From JBFWVJ01 sp050246795 (GTDB lineage: Bacteria > Patescibacteriota > Gracilibacteria > JAUYGZ01), in assembly GCA_050246795.1 (NCBI GenBank), contig JBFWVJ010000003.1, positions 136,972 to 200,971 of the forward strand: a DNA stretch of 64,000 nt, given 5' to 3'. The notes under the pieces are model-generated. The model did no database searches and had not been told where the DNA came from. It saw nothing but the letters and a program-made list of their open reading frames with translations. Shown here piece after piece: positions 39,494 to 48,164 of this stretch (within the stretch, counting starts at the first letter, position 1; each line of letters opens with the position of its first letter). Both the position numbers and the translations under genes were made by a program.

Positions 39494-39997
39494 TCAGGCA
39501 ATCATTTTTGAGAACCTTCCGGAAGAACGAAGAAGGCTCTGCAGATCAGTGCGATGATGTTCTATCAGATCAGCAACATTTTCTACCCTGCTCGCTCGAC
39601 AAATCGCAATATATTTTTGACGTTCATCGAAAGACTCTTCAAGCGCGTCCAAGTGAAGGTCACCGAAAGAAGACCGATTGATACAGTGACGAAGCTGGTC
39701 TCGGGTTTGGATGCGATAGACCACCAGATTGATATCCAGCAAACCAGCCCACACTGCCCGGTGCTTCCCATTTAAGATATAGAGTTCATCGTCATTGGCA
39801 GAAACAGGCGTCGTCAGCAAAGCTGGAACATCCAAGACTTCTGCAGAAACATGTCGACCAGAGGAACGATCAGAAACTTTGACCCGAGTGGTAGAGAAAG
39901 CGGTCTTTATACGCTTCATTTTCTCCATGTCGAGAACCGGAAAATGAGGCACGAGCGCCCTCACCTGGGACGGCTGTAAAATCAATTTCTGAACCAT
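39494..39997 (-). CDS. ParB/sulfiredoxin-fold protein
   Basis: 167 residues. ELYILNGKHRAVWAGLLDINLVVYRI resembles the ParB N-terminal motif (strand-DGHHR-helix-strand), here NGKHR. The family includes nucleotide-binding ParB CTPases and other nucleotide enzymes; no HTH for DNA binding is visible, so chromosome partitioning is unlikely. Followed 50 bp on by the orphan 655-residue gene on the same strand. Confidence 0.65.
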   Translation of the reverse strand: MVQKLILQPSQVRALVPHFPVLDMEKMKRIKTAFSTTRVKVSDRSSGRHVSAEVLDVPALLTTPVSANDDELYILNGKHRAVWAGLLDINLVVYRIQTRDQLRHCINRSSFGDLHLDALEESFDERQKYIAICRASRVENVADLIEHHRTDLQSLLRSSGRFSKMIA

Positions 39998-40018
39998 GGA
40001 TTCATGAAAGTTAGCGAA

Positions 40019-40046
40019 ATTATATAATATAATTTTAAAAAGTCAA
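40019..40046 (-). promoter_or_regulatory. Promoter of the ParB-like/orphan unit
   Basis: TTGACT, 16-bp spacer, TATAAT on the minus strand, 22 bp before the ATG at 39,997. The other ~215 bp up to dtd show no convincing gene, only a loose GC-rich hairpin near 40,176-40,190. Confidence 0.7.
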
Positions 40047-40263
40047 TATGTGAAGCACTTCCTCAAAAAAGATTCATTGCTACAATACAATATGAAGACT
40101 GCGCAGCCATTTGTTGGGATTTTCTCTCTTTATCCAAAATCCACAACCATCTAAAAGGGAATGCTATATCTGAGGGGTCTGAGGACTCCTCATGCGCTAT
40201 CCCATCTTCGTTTATTTGGTCACGGATACTGAGACGCCCTCCTGCGCGGTTTTTTTGAAGAGA

Positions 40264-40713
40264 TCATTTAGATTCCATCATCAACGTCGTCGGACCCTCG
40301 TTGACCAAACTCACCTGCATCAGCGCCTGAAACTGGCCCGTCTCTACCTTCAATCCCGACTTGGCACGAATTTTTTCGACGAAGAATTCATAGAGCTGAC
40401 GGGCCTGATCTGGTTTGGCAGCGTCAATGAAATCCGGTCGTCGACCGCTGTCCGTCTTCGCATACAAGGTGAACTGTGACACCACCAAGATCTCCCCCTT
40501 CACATCGACAATGCTCTTATCGAAGTACTTGTCGCCGGTTTCATTTTCAAAAATCCTCAAGTTCAGTACTTTTTCAACAAGAGCATCGATCTCTTTTTCC
40601 GTGTCTGCGTGAGCGATTCCCAAAAAAAGAAGATACCCCTTTCCAATGTGTCCCACAACGCTTCCATCCACTTTGACGTTCGCTTCCGACACCCGCTGCA
40701 AAAGAATTTTCAT
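40264..40713 (-). CDS. dtd: D-aminoacyl-tRNA deacylase
   Basis: 149 residues from MKILLQRVSEANVKVDG, the normal start; the ORF extends 36 codons upstream without family similarity. Catalytic SQFTL motif (LVVSQFTLYA) is present, and the Gly-cisPro loop reads NEGPTT where most bacteria have GPVT. Removes D-amino acids (and Gly from tRNA-Ala) from tRNA. Homodimeric enzyme; the GPTT variant is tolerated in some members. Confidence 0.95.
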   Translation of the reverse strand: MKILLQRVSEANVKVDGSVVGHIGKGYLLFLGIAHADTEKEIDALVEKVLNLRIFENETGDKYFDKSIVDVKGEILVVSQFTLYAKTDSGRRPDFIDAAKPDQARQLYEFFVEKIRAKSGLKVETGQFQALMQVSLVNEGPTTLMMESK

Positions 40714-40720
40714 AGGAAAA

Positions 40721-40834
40721 ATGAAACAGACAGAGGTCTCCATCGTATTAAGTATTGTCACAGAAAAACAAGCCCATTTTATCCTCATGAAAAACTTCCT
40801 CGAAGACCACCGCTCTGTCATCGAAATCCTCTAA
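40721..40834 (+). CDS. Possible 37-residue small protein
   Basis: ATG at 40,721 with AGGA 4 bp upstream. MKQTEVSIVLSIVTEKQAHF then a charged helix (MKNFLEDHRSVIEIL). It runs divergently from dtd, 7 bp from its start, and overlaps the reductase stop. It may be real or chance. Confidence 0.3.
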   Translation: MKQTEVSIVLSIVTEKQAHFILMKNFLEDHRSVIEIL

Positions 40835-42093
40835 TTCCTTCTTTTAAAGACATCGAGGAAGAGAAAAAAGGCGTACTTTACCAACAACGGCAGATTCTTC
40901 ACTTTTAGCACCACCCACATCAAGCTGGTGTTTTTGTCTTTGCTATCGCAAAACTGGTTCAGAAACGATTCCTTTTGCCGGGCGATGATATCAAACATCG
41001 CTTCAAACGAACGATTGGACTTCATCCGGTCCCAAATGAAGCGGTAGAGCAGTTGCTTGCGGTAGTAGGTCATCAACTTTCGGTGCTCCTGAATACGAGG
41101 GTAAAACTGAGCCAAGGCTTTTTTATTTCCTTCCAAATGTTCGGGGATCATCTGCGCCGCCACTTTTCCAGATACAATCGCCCCCTTGATACCATCCGCC
41201 GCGAAAGCCCCACACAGACCCGCCGCGTCGCCGATCAAAAGAGAGTGTCGATCGTACACCTTGCGAAGAGGCCCTCCAATGGGGATCAAGCTCCCAAAGG
41301 TCAGCACTTCTTCTGAGCCGGCCTCAATTTCAATCATCTTTTTTTCTTTCAACACCTCGATGAATTCATCGATCTTCTTGAGGTCTTTCAAATCCTTCTG
41401 AAGTTTCGCAAGTCCCAAGCGAAAAGCCGGCCTTCCTTCCACCGTGGTTGGCGAAAGCCAGCCTCCATATCCCAGCGAAAATTCTCCAAACCAAAAATGA
41501 TACACCGTATTTTGAGGGTGCTCTCCGAGGAGAATATTGCCATAAAAGACCTTCTCCAACCCTGCCAAAAACTTCGTATTCTGGGAAAGATTCCTGTTCT
41601 TCTTCGCCACCTGGGAGTGCGAACCATCAGCCCCGACGACAAATCGAGCCCGAACTTTTTTCTCATGGCCCTTTTGTGAATACGTCACTTCCAACGGAAC
41701 TTCATTGTTTATCACCGCAAAATCTTTGAAGGTCGATCCAATCTGCAGTTCCACATTCGATGGCAAGTTTTCGGACATCGCTTTCACCAGCTGCGGAGTA
41801 TCAGTGGAATAAATCCAGGGCTCTTTGGTGTGCGAGAAAAACATCTTTTCATAATCATGCGCCACCACTCCGATCGTGGTGATCTGGTTCGGAATATACG
41901 GCTCAGTATTCACAAAAGAATCCAACAAATCCTTGGTTGCCTGCGTCACCAACCCCGTCGACTCGATGTAATAGTCCAGCGCCGGCTTTTTATCCAGCAC
42001 CAGCACGCGGTAATGTACTGGTAAATGATGGGCCAGGGTGAGCCCGGCAAAACTCGCACCGACTATGACGATATCGTAGTGATCTTGATGCAT
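40831..42093 (-). CDS. Geranylgeranyl reductase-family flavoprotein
   Basis: 420 residues from MHQDHYDIVIVGASFAGLTLAHHL. FAD-binding GxGxxG variant (VGASFAGL), FVVGADGSHSQVAKKN (GD-type motif) and LLIGDAAGLCGAFAADGIKGAIVSGK. The family reduces isoprenoid chains or acts as a monooxygenase-type FAD oxidoreductase; substrate unknown. The C-terminus has a hydrophobic patch (LPLLVKYAFFLFLDVF) suggesting membrane contact. Confidence 0.85.
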   Translation of the reverse strand: MHQDHYDIVIVGASFAGLTLAHHLPVHYRVLVLDKKPALDYYIESTGLVTQATKDLLDSFVNTEPYIPNQITTIGVVAHDYEKMFFSHTKEPWIYSTDTPQLVKAMSENLPSNVELQIGSTFKDFAVINNEVPLEVTYSQKGHEKKVRARFVVGADGSHSQVAKKNRNLSQNTKFLAGLEKVFYGNILLGEHPQNTVYHFWFGEFSLGYGGWLSPTTVEGRPAFRLGLAKLQKDLKDLKKIDEFIEVLKEKKMIEIEAGSEEVLTFGSLIPIGGPLRKVYDRHSLLIGDAAGLCGAFAADGIKGAIVSGKVAAQMIPEHLEGNKKALAQFYPRIQEHRKLMTYYRKQLLYRFIWDRMKSNRSFEAMFDIIARQKESFLNQFCDSKDKNTSLMWVVLKVKNLPLLVKYAFFLFLDVFKRRN

Positions 42094-42130
42094 TTGATGT
42101 AATGAGTATCTTCGTACAACCTCTTCAAGT

Positions 42131-42300
42131 GGTTCCATGTCTCCCGACTGGAACCAATCATGTCACGATCAACCGCAAAACCACGACATATCTGATTCAG
42201 ATCGGAGATCAGAACCAGCTTGATTTCTTCAGATGGTTGCACGTCTCCTCAATCCTTACGCTCCTTAAAAACCTTAAAACCCTTAAAACCCTTAGAACCC
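42131..42300. repeat. Hairpin and AAGGGTTTT word array between purD and the reductase
   Basis: From right to left on the minus strand: purD ends in tandem AAGGGTTTT words (42,265-42,300), then GGTTCTGATCTCCGATC (42,201-42,217) that matches an arm of the 56.1-kb element, then a hairpin GGTTCCA...TGGAACC (42,131-42,155). No gene fits here. Confidence 0.65.
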
Positions 42301-43614
42301 TTCCCTTATCCCCCTCATCATCTCCACCCGCTTCCCAATCAATTCCTCACTGCCAATGTCCTTGCGATAAAAAATCTTTCCGGAAATGTTTCCCACTCCT
42401 TCCACGGCTTTCTTCCTCGCTTCTTCGATCGACTCGCCAATCCCCACCACGCCAATAGACCGCGAACTCGTCGTCTGCACCACTCCCTCTTGTTCGTTGA
42501 CGGAAGAATAGAAAAGTTCCACTCCCTCGGGCATCTCACCAACCTTCAGCTCCGCCCCTACGGCTGATTCATCCGGATATCCTTCCGGCACCACATACAA
42601 ACAGACCGTCGCCTTTTGTGAAAATTTCACATCAAGGGAATTCAAAGTGCCATTTACGATCGCCTGGCAAACATGAACAAAATCGGTTTCCAAGAGCGGG
42701 AGTACATTCATCGCCTCAGGATCACCAAACCGAGCGTTGTATTCGATCAATTTTACCCCATCCCGAGTGGCCATAAATCCTCCATACAAAATCCCCTTGA
42801 ACGGCTGACCGGTCTCTTCCTTCACGGCTTTCAAGACCTCTTGAGAGATGTGACAGGCCATATCCAGATCGGAATCCGTCAAAAAAGGCATGGTGTGATT
42901 CGCATCAGAATATGAGCCCATGCCTCCCGTATTGGGCCCTTCATCACCTTCGTAGGCTCGTTTGTGGTCTTGCACCACCGGCATGAAAGCCAAATGCTCA
43001 CCATCGGCGAAGGCCATCAGTGAAAATTCCACGCCTTCCAATTTTTCCTCGACGACGACGGAAGAATGCCCTTCTGACAAACACTCCCGGACAAACTTCA
43101 TCGCGTCTTCATGCGATCGCAAATGATCTCCAGCCACCTTCACGCCTTTTCCATAGGCAAGTCCATCCGCCTTCACGACATAGGCTTCACCAAGCTCTTG
43201 AAGAAACTCCATCACCCCTGCCTCACTGGTGAACTGTCGAAAGCGTGGATTGCCGGGGATAAAATGCTTTTCAAGAAGTTCTCTCGTGAAATACTTGCTC
43301 GATTCCAATTGCGCTGGAGCCTTTTTGGGAGCCACCGAAGGGATCCCAAGCGTTTCCAAAAAATCCGCCATCCCATCGGCGATCGGATTATCAGGCCCAA
43401 TAAAGGCAAAATCAGGTTTGACCCTTTCAACAAACTCTCGTAGCTCTTCCAAATCGGTCAGCGAAGAAGCGAATCGATATTTTTCCGCCAGATCACGAAT
43501 CCCCGGATTTACCTTATTTGCAAACACAAACAGCTTCGGCTGATGAGCTGAACGAGCGAATGCTTTGGCGATCGCGTGCTCACGGCCACCGTTTCCGATC
43601 AACAGAATATTCAT
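42292..43614 (-). CDS. purD: Phosphoribosylamine-glycine ligase
   Basis: 440 residues. N-terminal NILLIGNGGREHAIAKAF, ATP-grasp core VVKADGLAYGKGVKVA and GGMGSYSDANHTMPF, then the metal strand IEYNARFGDPEAMNVLP. Second step of de novo purine synthesis. No other pur gene is in this window. The C-terminus (EGF) and the TAA stop grade into a TTTTAAGGG word array. Confidence 0.96.
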   Translation of the reverse strand: MNILLIGNGGREHAIAKAFARSAHQPKLFVFANKVNPGIRDLAEKYRFASSLTDLEELREFVERVKPDFAFIGPDNPIADGMADFLETLGIPSVAPKKAPAQLESSKYFTRELLEKHFIPGNPRFRQFTSEAGVMEFLQELGEAYVVKADGLAYGKGVKVAGDHLRSHEDAMKFVRECLSEGHSSVVVEEKLEGVEFSLMAFADGEHLAFMPVVQDHKRAYEGDEGPNTGGMGSYSDANHTMPFLTDSDLDMACHISQEVLKAVKEETGQPFKGILYGGFMATRDGVKLIEYNARFGDPEAMNVLPLLETDFVHVCQAIVNGTLNSLDVKFSQKATVCLYVVPEGYPDESAVGAELKVGEMPEGVELFYSSVNEQEGVVQTTSSRSIGVVGIGESIEEARKKAVEGVGNISGKIFYRKDIGSEELIGKRVEMMRGIREGF

Positions 43615-43632
43615 AAGGGGAGCTTATAGGAG

Positions 43633-43694
43633 TTAGCTTGCTAGCTTTTTAGCTCATTGACTTTACCTAGAAAGCTAAAAAGCTAGCAAGCTAA
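43633..43694 (-). repeat. Perfect 22-bp stop-to-start inverted repeat (purD to methyltransferase)
   Basis: Arms at 43,633-43,654 and 43,673-43,694 are exact complements of 22 bp, loop 18. The right arm holds the methyltransferase stop codon and its last residues (FLAC). The left arm begins 18 bp before the purD ATG on the same strand. Words are AGCTTTTTAGC and TTAGCTTGC. Confidence 0.9.
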
Positions 43695-44279
43695 AAACCT
43701 GCTGATCTCCAGACCTTGTCCAATCTCTAAGGGAACAGAGGCAAATGCTTTGTGACCTCGAACAAACTTCAGATACTCAGCACACTCCTGGGGATGGGAA
43801 AGCACATTGTCCGCGCAGACAAAGGCGCCCTTCTTCAAATGCGGGAGGAGAACTAGAAGGCTTTCCAGGTACTCATTTTTGCGATGATCCAGGAAAACAA
43901 AATCAAACTTCTGCCTCCCTACATGCCGGATCCACTTGCGGAAGTCGGAAGGAACGATCTGGACGGTTTTTTCATAATCCGTCCCGAATAAACTCTTCAC
44001 ATGCCATTCCCATTGCTTCACCTTGGGGAGAAAATATTCAAGACTCGTCACCTTTCCACCGGTTTCCAAAAAACCAGCCCCCAGCCAACCAGAGGAATAG
44101 CCCACCCCTGCCCCGATTTCTACGCCATGCTTCAGATCATGCTGCACGATCAAATGCGCCAAAAATTGGCCGAGGAAAGGGTCAAGTGGCCAGAGACCTT
44201 GTCCAAACTTTCCAGACTTCAGTAGTTGTTCATTTTTTTTATACAATCGCTGGAGCCGGAGTAATAGATCTGCATTCAT
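43683..44279 (-). CDS. Class I SAM-dependent O-methyltransferase-like protein
   Basis: 198 residues from MNADLLLRLQRLYKKN; an earlier start at 44,396 would overlap rpmA. Motif I VEIGAGVGYSSGWLG and the FVFLDHRKNEYLESLLVLLPHL segment match catechol-O-methyltransferase-like enzymes. Substrate unknown. It is divergent from rpmA and precedes purD. Confidence 0.8.
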   Translation of the reverse strand: MNADLLLRLQRLYKKNEQLLKSGKFGQGLWPLDPFLGQFLAHLIVQHDLKHGVEIGAGVGYSSGWLGAGFLETGGKVTSLEYFLPKVKQWEWHVKSLFGTDYEKTVQIVPSDFRKWIRHVGRQKFDFVFLDHRKNEYLESLLVLLPHLKKGAFVCADNVLSHPQECAEYLKFVRGHKAFASVPLEIGQGLEISRFLAC

Positions 44280-44389
44280 AAATACTTGCAACAAGAGTGC
44301 AATCAGTATAAAATCTTTCAGCAATTCAAGCAAAGAGGAGACGATTGAGATAATCCCAATCGTCCCAATCATCTCATTAATCCCCCACC

Positions 44390-44671
44390 ATGGCACATAA
44401 AAAGGCCGCCGGCTCTACCCAAAACAATCGCGATTCCCGATCTAAACGACGAGGGGTGAAACTCTTCGGCGGAGAGGTCGCGATCCCTGGAAACATCATC
44501 GTCCGACAAAAAGGAACCAAATGGTTTCCTGGAGAAGGTGTGGAAATGGGACGTGATTTCACCATTTTTGCAACGACTGAAGGAGTGGTCAGCTATTCCA
44601 AAAAACGCCAGAAGAAGTTCAACGGACAGACCCACTACGATACGATCGTACATGTGATGCCAAAGGCATAA
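44390..44671 (+). CDS. rpmA: 50S ribosomal protein L27
   Basis: 93 residues. MAHKKAAGSTQNNRDSRSKRRGVK with the conserved N-terminus near the peptidyl transferase centre, and GNIIVRQKGTKWFPGEGVEMGRD. No N-terminal cleavage extension is seen. Its leader holds GACGATTG/CAATCGTCCC words shared with the groES-groEL spacer. rplU (L21), a usual neighbour, is not here. Confidence 0.97.
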   Translation: MAHKKAAGSTQNNRDSRSKRRGVKLFGGEVAIPGNIIVRQKGTKWFPGEGVEMGRDFTIFATTEGVVSYSKKRQKKFNGQTHYDTIVHVMPKA

Positions 44672-44691
44672 TCCCATCGTTAAAGAACAAA

Positions 44692-44722
44692 AAAGAACCC
44701 TCTCGAAAAAGAGGGTTCTTTT
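44692..44722 (+). terminator. rpmA terminator
   Basis: AAGAACCCTCT, loop CGAAAA, AGAGGGTTCTTTT between rpmA and a convergent gene. Confidence 0.92.
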
Positions 44723-44731
44723 CATGAATGT

Positions 44732-45685
44732 CTAGAGGTCATCGGTATCCATGATGCATTCGCCCCGATAAAAGGTTCCGTCCTTATCATCACACTTTTG
44801 CTGATCATAATAGGGAATAACGCATTTGCCATTGCCGAGATACTCCCCCGCCTTGTCTTCACAGGCTTCCCTCATATCAGTCCGAACGATGGAATCAATA
44901 CTGGCGACAAGGGCGTCTTCCTCCCCTCCTCCACTCCAAGAATGCCTCTGGTACTGCTCATATTCATCATACTTGATGGAACAAGACCCATCACGGTACT
45001 GTCCCCCCATATCCAAGCACCATTCCCGATCCAAGCCTCGACTCCGATCATTGTTTCCTTGCTCGAGATAGCACTCTTGATGCATATAAAGCCCTCCCTG
45101 ATTTTCACAGCTCTCTCGATCCATGTCGCGATCACTTCTCATGTAGCAAACACCATCAACATAGAGTCCATCAAACAACTCGCATCGCTTTCGCTGTGAT
45201 TCCGGATAGAAACATCGTTCATCATCCGTATTGGGACAAATGCTGCCATCATTGGAGTCCCAATCCCTTTGATCATTTTGATATTGATACTTCTCATGCT
45301 GTTGCTGCTGGTTTCGTTGTATTCGATCATTTCTTTGATCTCCTTGTTCACGGCCAGCATCCTGTGCTTGAAAGCTCTGTTCTTTCAAATGACTGCTGTA
45401 TTGCAAATCGATCAAAGAACCATCGTAAACCAGCCATGAAGACATGGACTGCTGAGACGAAGACGAATCCTGAATCGCTGGAGTGACTTGATCAACATCT
45501 GAAAACCGAATATGTGGTTGCTCATTTTCCGCTGTTTCTTCAGCATCAATTTGTGAAACTTCTTCTGGAAACAACTGGACCAATTGGTCATCATCGGGCA
45601 CCAACTGGGCATAGCTAGTGGCAGGTGAAAGGAACATGAAAATCCCCAAAACCGCCGAGCCGATATGGAAGCATTTGTCTTTCAT
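44732..45685 (-). CDS. Secreted Cys-repeat protein
   Basis: 317 residues from MKDKCFHIGSAVLGIFMFLSP; signal peptide ends TSYA. A polar Gln/Asp/Ser-rich middle is followed by about six C...G-Y/F-...G-x-C repeats (CEDKAGEYLGNGKCV, CDDKDGTFYRGEC), each pairing two Cys about 12 residues apart. Probably disulfide-stabilised and extracellular. The repeat differs from DUF4215 of the fibre cluster. A promoter and a CGGAG ribosome site precede it. Confidence 0.75.
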   Translation of the reverse strand: MKDKCFHIGSAVLGIFMFLSPATSYAQLVPDDDQLVQLFPEEVSQIDAEETAENEQPHIRFSDVDQVTPAIQDSSSSQQSMSSWLVYDGSLIDLQYSSHLKEQSFQAQDAGREQGDQRNDRIQRNQQQQHEKYQYQNDQRDWDSNDGSICPNTDDERCFYPESQRKRCELFDGLYVDGVCYMRSDRDMDRESCENQGGLYMHQECYLEQGNNDRSRGLDREWCLDMGGQYRDGSCSIKYDEYEQYQRHSWSGGGEEDALVASIDSIVRTDMREACEDKAGEYLGNGKCVIPYYDQQKCDDKDGTFYRGECIMDTDDL

Positions 45686-45715
45686 AGTCTCCGGGGTGAA
45701 AAAATACAATAGTTC

Positions 45716-45744
45716 ATGATAGACAAAAGAATGAACACCATCAA
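45716..45744 (-). promoter_or_regulatory. Promoter of the secreted Cys-repeat gene
   Basis: TTGATG, 17-bp spacer, TATCAT on the minus strand, 30 bp upstream of the ATG at 45,685. Confidence 0.5.
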
Positions 45745-45804
45745 GTTTAACGGGTTTATAATGAGGAAAATCACAATTGTCTCTTGTCAAAAAAAGGGAG
45801 TAAA

Positions 45805-46125
45805 ATGAAGCATTCAACATTTTATCGCCATCCCATGATCGACATTACTCCCCACAACACAGGCGAAGACAACTCCTCCTACCTTCAGCGCCTAAAACAG
45901 CGCTACCATGAGCTCCGAAACGAAATTGACCGAAAGCGAATGGAGCTTCAGGACAAACGGGCTCTCAACAAGCTCGATCGACAAGAAAGCAAAATGGAAG
46001 AGATCCTGAACCAAATCGAAACCACCGGCGAAAAGCAAATGGGAAACCTACGACAAAAAGCCGACAGCGCTTGGTACAAACTCCAGGAAACCTGGAATAA
46101 TCTCATGGAAAAAGCCAAGATGTAA
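45805..46125 (+). CDS. Coiled-coil hypothetical protein
   Basis: 106 residues from MKHSTFYRHP; GGGAG 5 bp upstream fixes this start over an ATG at 45,784. A long Glu/Arg/Lys/Gln helix (YLQRLKQRYHELRNEIDRKRMELQDKR and the rest) with no other feature. Cytosolic. Convergent with the MerR gene, 3 bp apart. Confidence 0.6.
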   Translation: MKHSTFYRHPMIDITPHNTGEDNSSYLQRLKQRYHELRNEIDRKRMELQDKRALNKLDRQESKMEEILNQIETTGEKQMGNLRQKADSAWYKLQETWNNLMEKAKM

Positions 46126-46128
46126 CCC

Positions 46129-46881
46129 TTACTTCAGCATTTTTTCCGCATACACCTTCATCGCTGCGCTGATGAAGTGAGCCAAACCTGGAGCGAAACG
46201 TTCGTAATGAGCGGTGAACTCCGGGTTCTCGATGTAAAGATTCGACAAACCGATATACATCTGTGAAGAACAAGGGTAAAAGTGTTCGATCCAAGCGTGA
46301 TGGCGTTTTATCAAGGCCTGAACTTCAGGACGTGCAGGATCCGTCCCCACGTACTGAACCATACTCTTCGTGATGTCCACACCCTCCGCCCCAATCGCTT
46401 TCCATTCTCCTTTGGTCATCTGTCGCACCCGTTTTTGAGAAATCTCATACATGTCCCCATACTTCTCTTTGGCTTCCCGATCATATCGTTCGGCTTGTTC
46501 AGGAGTAAATCCGCCGTACAGATCCTCATCCGTGACGAGCTGGTCATCCTCTTCGAGGCGTCTGAGGGTTTTATCAATGGTCTGAAGAAGCTGTTGATAG
46601 CGCTCATGCTGTTGCAGCAAAAACCGTTTTTGATCGTGTAAAGCCTCTTTCACATCATAGTCCGGATCATCGAGCAAGGACTTAATGTCCTCCAAAGAAA
46701 AATCCATTTCCCGGTAGATCAAAATCTGCTGAAGCCGCATCAAATCTTTTTCCTCGTACAAGCGATATCCCGCCTCCGTCCGACTGCTGGGTTTGAGCAG
46801 ACCGATCTCATCGTAGTGATGGAGGGTCCGCACGGTTACGCCGGAGAGCTCTGCAAGTTGCTTAACCGTATATTTTTTCAT
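46129..46881 (-). CDS. MerR-family regulator, TipA type
   Basis: 250 residues from MKKYTVKQLAELSGVTVRTLHHYDEIGLL. N-terminal MerR winged helix, dimerisation coiled coil (~75-125), and a C-terminal TipAS-like ligand domain (FTPEQAERYDREAKEKYG...HHAWIEHFYPCSSQMYIGLSNLYIENPEF). TipAL proteins sense bulky thiopeptide-like drugs and activate from elongated spacers; the ligand here is unknown. No target gene is adjacent. Confidence 0.9.
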   Translation of the reverse strand: MKKYTVKQLAELSGVTVRTLHHYDEIGLLKPSSRTEAGYRLYEEKDLMRLQQILIYREMDFSLEDIKSLLDDPDYDVKEALHDQKRFLLQQHERYQQLLQTIDKTLRRLEEDDQLVTDEDLYGGFTPEQAERYDREAKEKYGDMYEISQKRVRQMTKGEWKAIGAEGVDITKSMVQYVGTDPARPEVQALIKRHHAWIEHFYPCSSQMYIGLSNLYIENPEFTAHYERFAPGLAHFISAAMKVYAEKMLK

Positions 46882-46944
46882 AAGAACTATTAAGAATGGC
46901 GTCAGCATGAGCTATCACGCCTGGTGAGGGTCAAGAAGAAAATA

Positions 46945-47613
46945 CTATGACCAATCCATTTCTTTTTCACCAATGCTCTTCAAGTATTCATTCGTCTTGC
47001 TAAAATGCTTGCAGCCAAAAAATCCGGAATGAACAGAAAAAGGCGAAGGATGGGGTGCTGTGAGCACATGGTGCCTGGACCGGTCGATGATCTTCCCTTT
47101 CTCCTGGGCATATCGTCCCCAAAGGAGAAACACCAAGTGTTCCTTTTGATCGGACAAGGTTTGGACCACGGCATCTGTAAACTCTTCCCAACCCTTTTTT
47201 TGATGGGAACCCGCTTGATTGGCTCGAACGGTGAGCGTTGCATTCAAGAGAAGCACCCCTTGATCCGCCCAACGGTCCAAATTCCCGGATGGCTGGACCT
47301 GAATCCCGAGATCGCTTTGAATTTCTTTGTAGATATTCTGCAGCGACGGAGGCAATGGCACCCCATCATTCACGGAAAAACACAGCCCATTTGCCTGCCC
47401 AGGGCCGTGGTAAGGATCTTGGCCTAAGATCACCACCTTTACCTGATCAAAGGGACAACGCTCAAAAGCCCGAAAAATGTTCTTTCCCTCAGGGAAAACC
47501 GTCACAGAAGCGTATTCCTCTTTAACAAAACCGACCAGCTTTTCAAAATATTCCTTCGAAAACTCCTGTTCCAAGACCTTCAGCCACGATGGATGGATTT
47601 TGACGTCAGGCAT
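46945..47613 (-). CDS. ung: Uracil-DNA glycosylase
   Basis: 222 residues from MPDVKIHPSWLKVLEQEF. Active-site GQDPYHGPGQANGLCFSV (catalytic Asp) and HPSPFSVHSGFFGCKHFSKTN (His loop) intact. Removes uracil from DNA. The frame continues upstream into the tRNA-Asn region, where it translates the antisense tRNA; that extension is not part of the protein. Confidence 0.97.
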   Translation of the reverse strand: MPDVKIHPSWLKVLEQEFSKEYFEKLVGFVKEEYASVTVFPEGKNIFRAFERCPFDQVKVVILGQDPYHGPGQANGLCFSVNDGVPLPPSLQNIYKEIQSDLGIQVQPSGNLDRWADQGVLLLNATLTVRANQAGSHQKKGWEEFTDAVVQTLSDQKEHLVFLLWGRYAQEKGKIIDRSRHHVLTAPHPSPFSVHSGFFGCKHFSKTNEYLKSIGEKEMDWS

Positions 47614-47690
47614 AATAAAAGCTTGATCTGAAAAACAAGAGTATTGTAAACTTCGGGAGCCCTGAAAGGCAACGTTCCAGTTTTCCCCAT

Positions 47691-47765
47691 TCCGAGGTAG
47701 CTCAGCGGTAGAGCAGTTGGCTGTTAACCAATTGGTCGTCGGTTCGAACCCGACCCTCGGAGCCA
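47691..47765 (+). tRNA. tRNA-Asn (GTT)
   Basis: Acceptor TCCGAGG pairs with CCTCGGA, followed by G and an encoded CCA (47,763-47,765). D stem GCTC/GAGC, anticodon stem GTTGG/CCAAT with loop CTGTTAA (anticodon GTT at 47,723-47,725), T arm GTCGG-TTCGAAC-CCGAC. It sits between minus-strand ung and the PhnA-like gene. Confidence 0.97.
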
Positions 47766-47768
47766 TTT

Positions 47769-48119
47769 TCACCCCTTCTTCAAAAACTCCACCCGAAGGA
47801 CAATCGCCATCCCATCGACTTTGCAGTCCACTTCTTCAGGATTATCAGTCAGACGGATTTTGGAAACCTTTGTTCCTTGTTTGATCTTTTGTGAGGTCCC
47901 ACGAAGGGTGAGATCTTTGATGAGGACGACACTATCTCCATCCTGGAGCACATTGCCATTGGCATCCTTCACCACTGGCTTCTCGGCTTCTTTCCCATGA
48001 AGACCATCAGCACAATCACACTCCACCATCATCTCCCACTGATGTGAACATCCATCTTTTTCACACACGCTAAGCTCTGGCATGGTTTCTACACACCCAG
48101 GACAAACATAATGCTTCAT
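47769..48119 (-). CDS. PhnA-like zinc-ribbon protein
   Basis: 116 residues. Zinc ribbon at the N-terminus (CPGC...CEKDGC), then the PhnA domain VKDANGNVLQDGDSVVLIKDL...GTKVSKIRLTDNPEEVDCKVDG. The family (YjdM/PhnA) is widespread; its link to phosphonate use is historical and weak. Starts at MKHYVCPGCVETMP. Confidence 0.92.
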   Translation of the reverse strand: MKHYVCPGCVETMPELSVCEKDGCSHQWEMMVECDCADGLHGKEAEKPVVKDANGNVLQDGDSVVLIKDLTLRGTSQKIKQGTKVSKIRLTDNPEEVDCKVDGMAIVLRVEFLKKG

Positions 48120-48164
48120 AAAGGAAAAGGTGAATCAATCGAGCGCATGGTATCACAACCACAG

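Noticed and set aside
47614..47772. N-terminal extension of ung (contains PRVGFEPTTNW)
   Set aside because: This peptide is the translation of the antisense tRNA-Asn; the true start is MPDVKIHPSW at 47,613.
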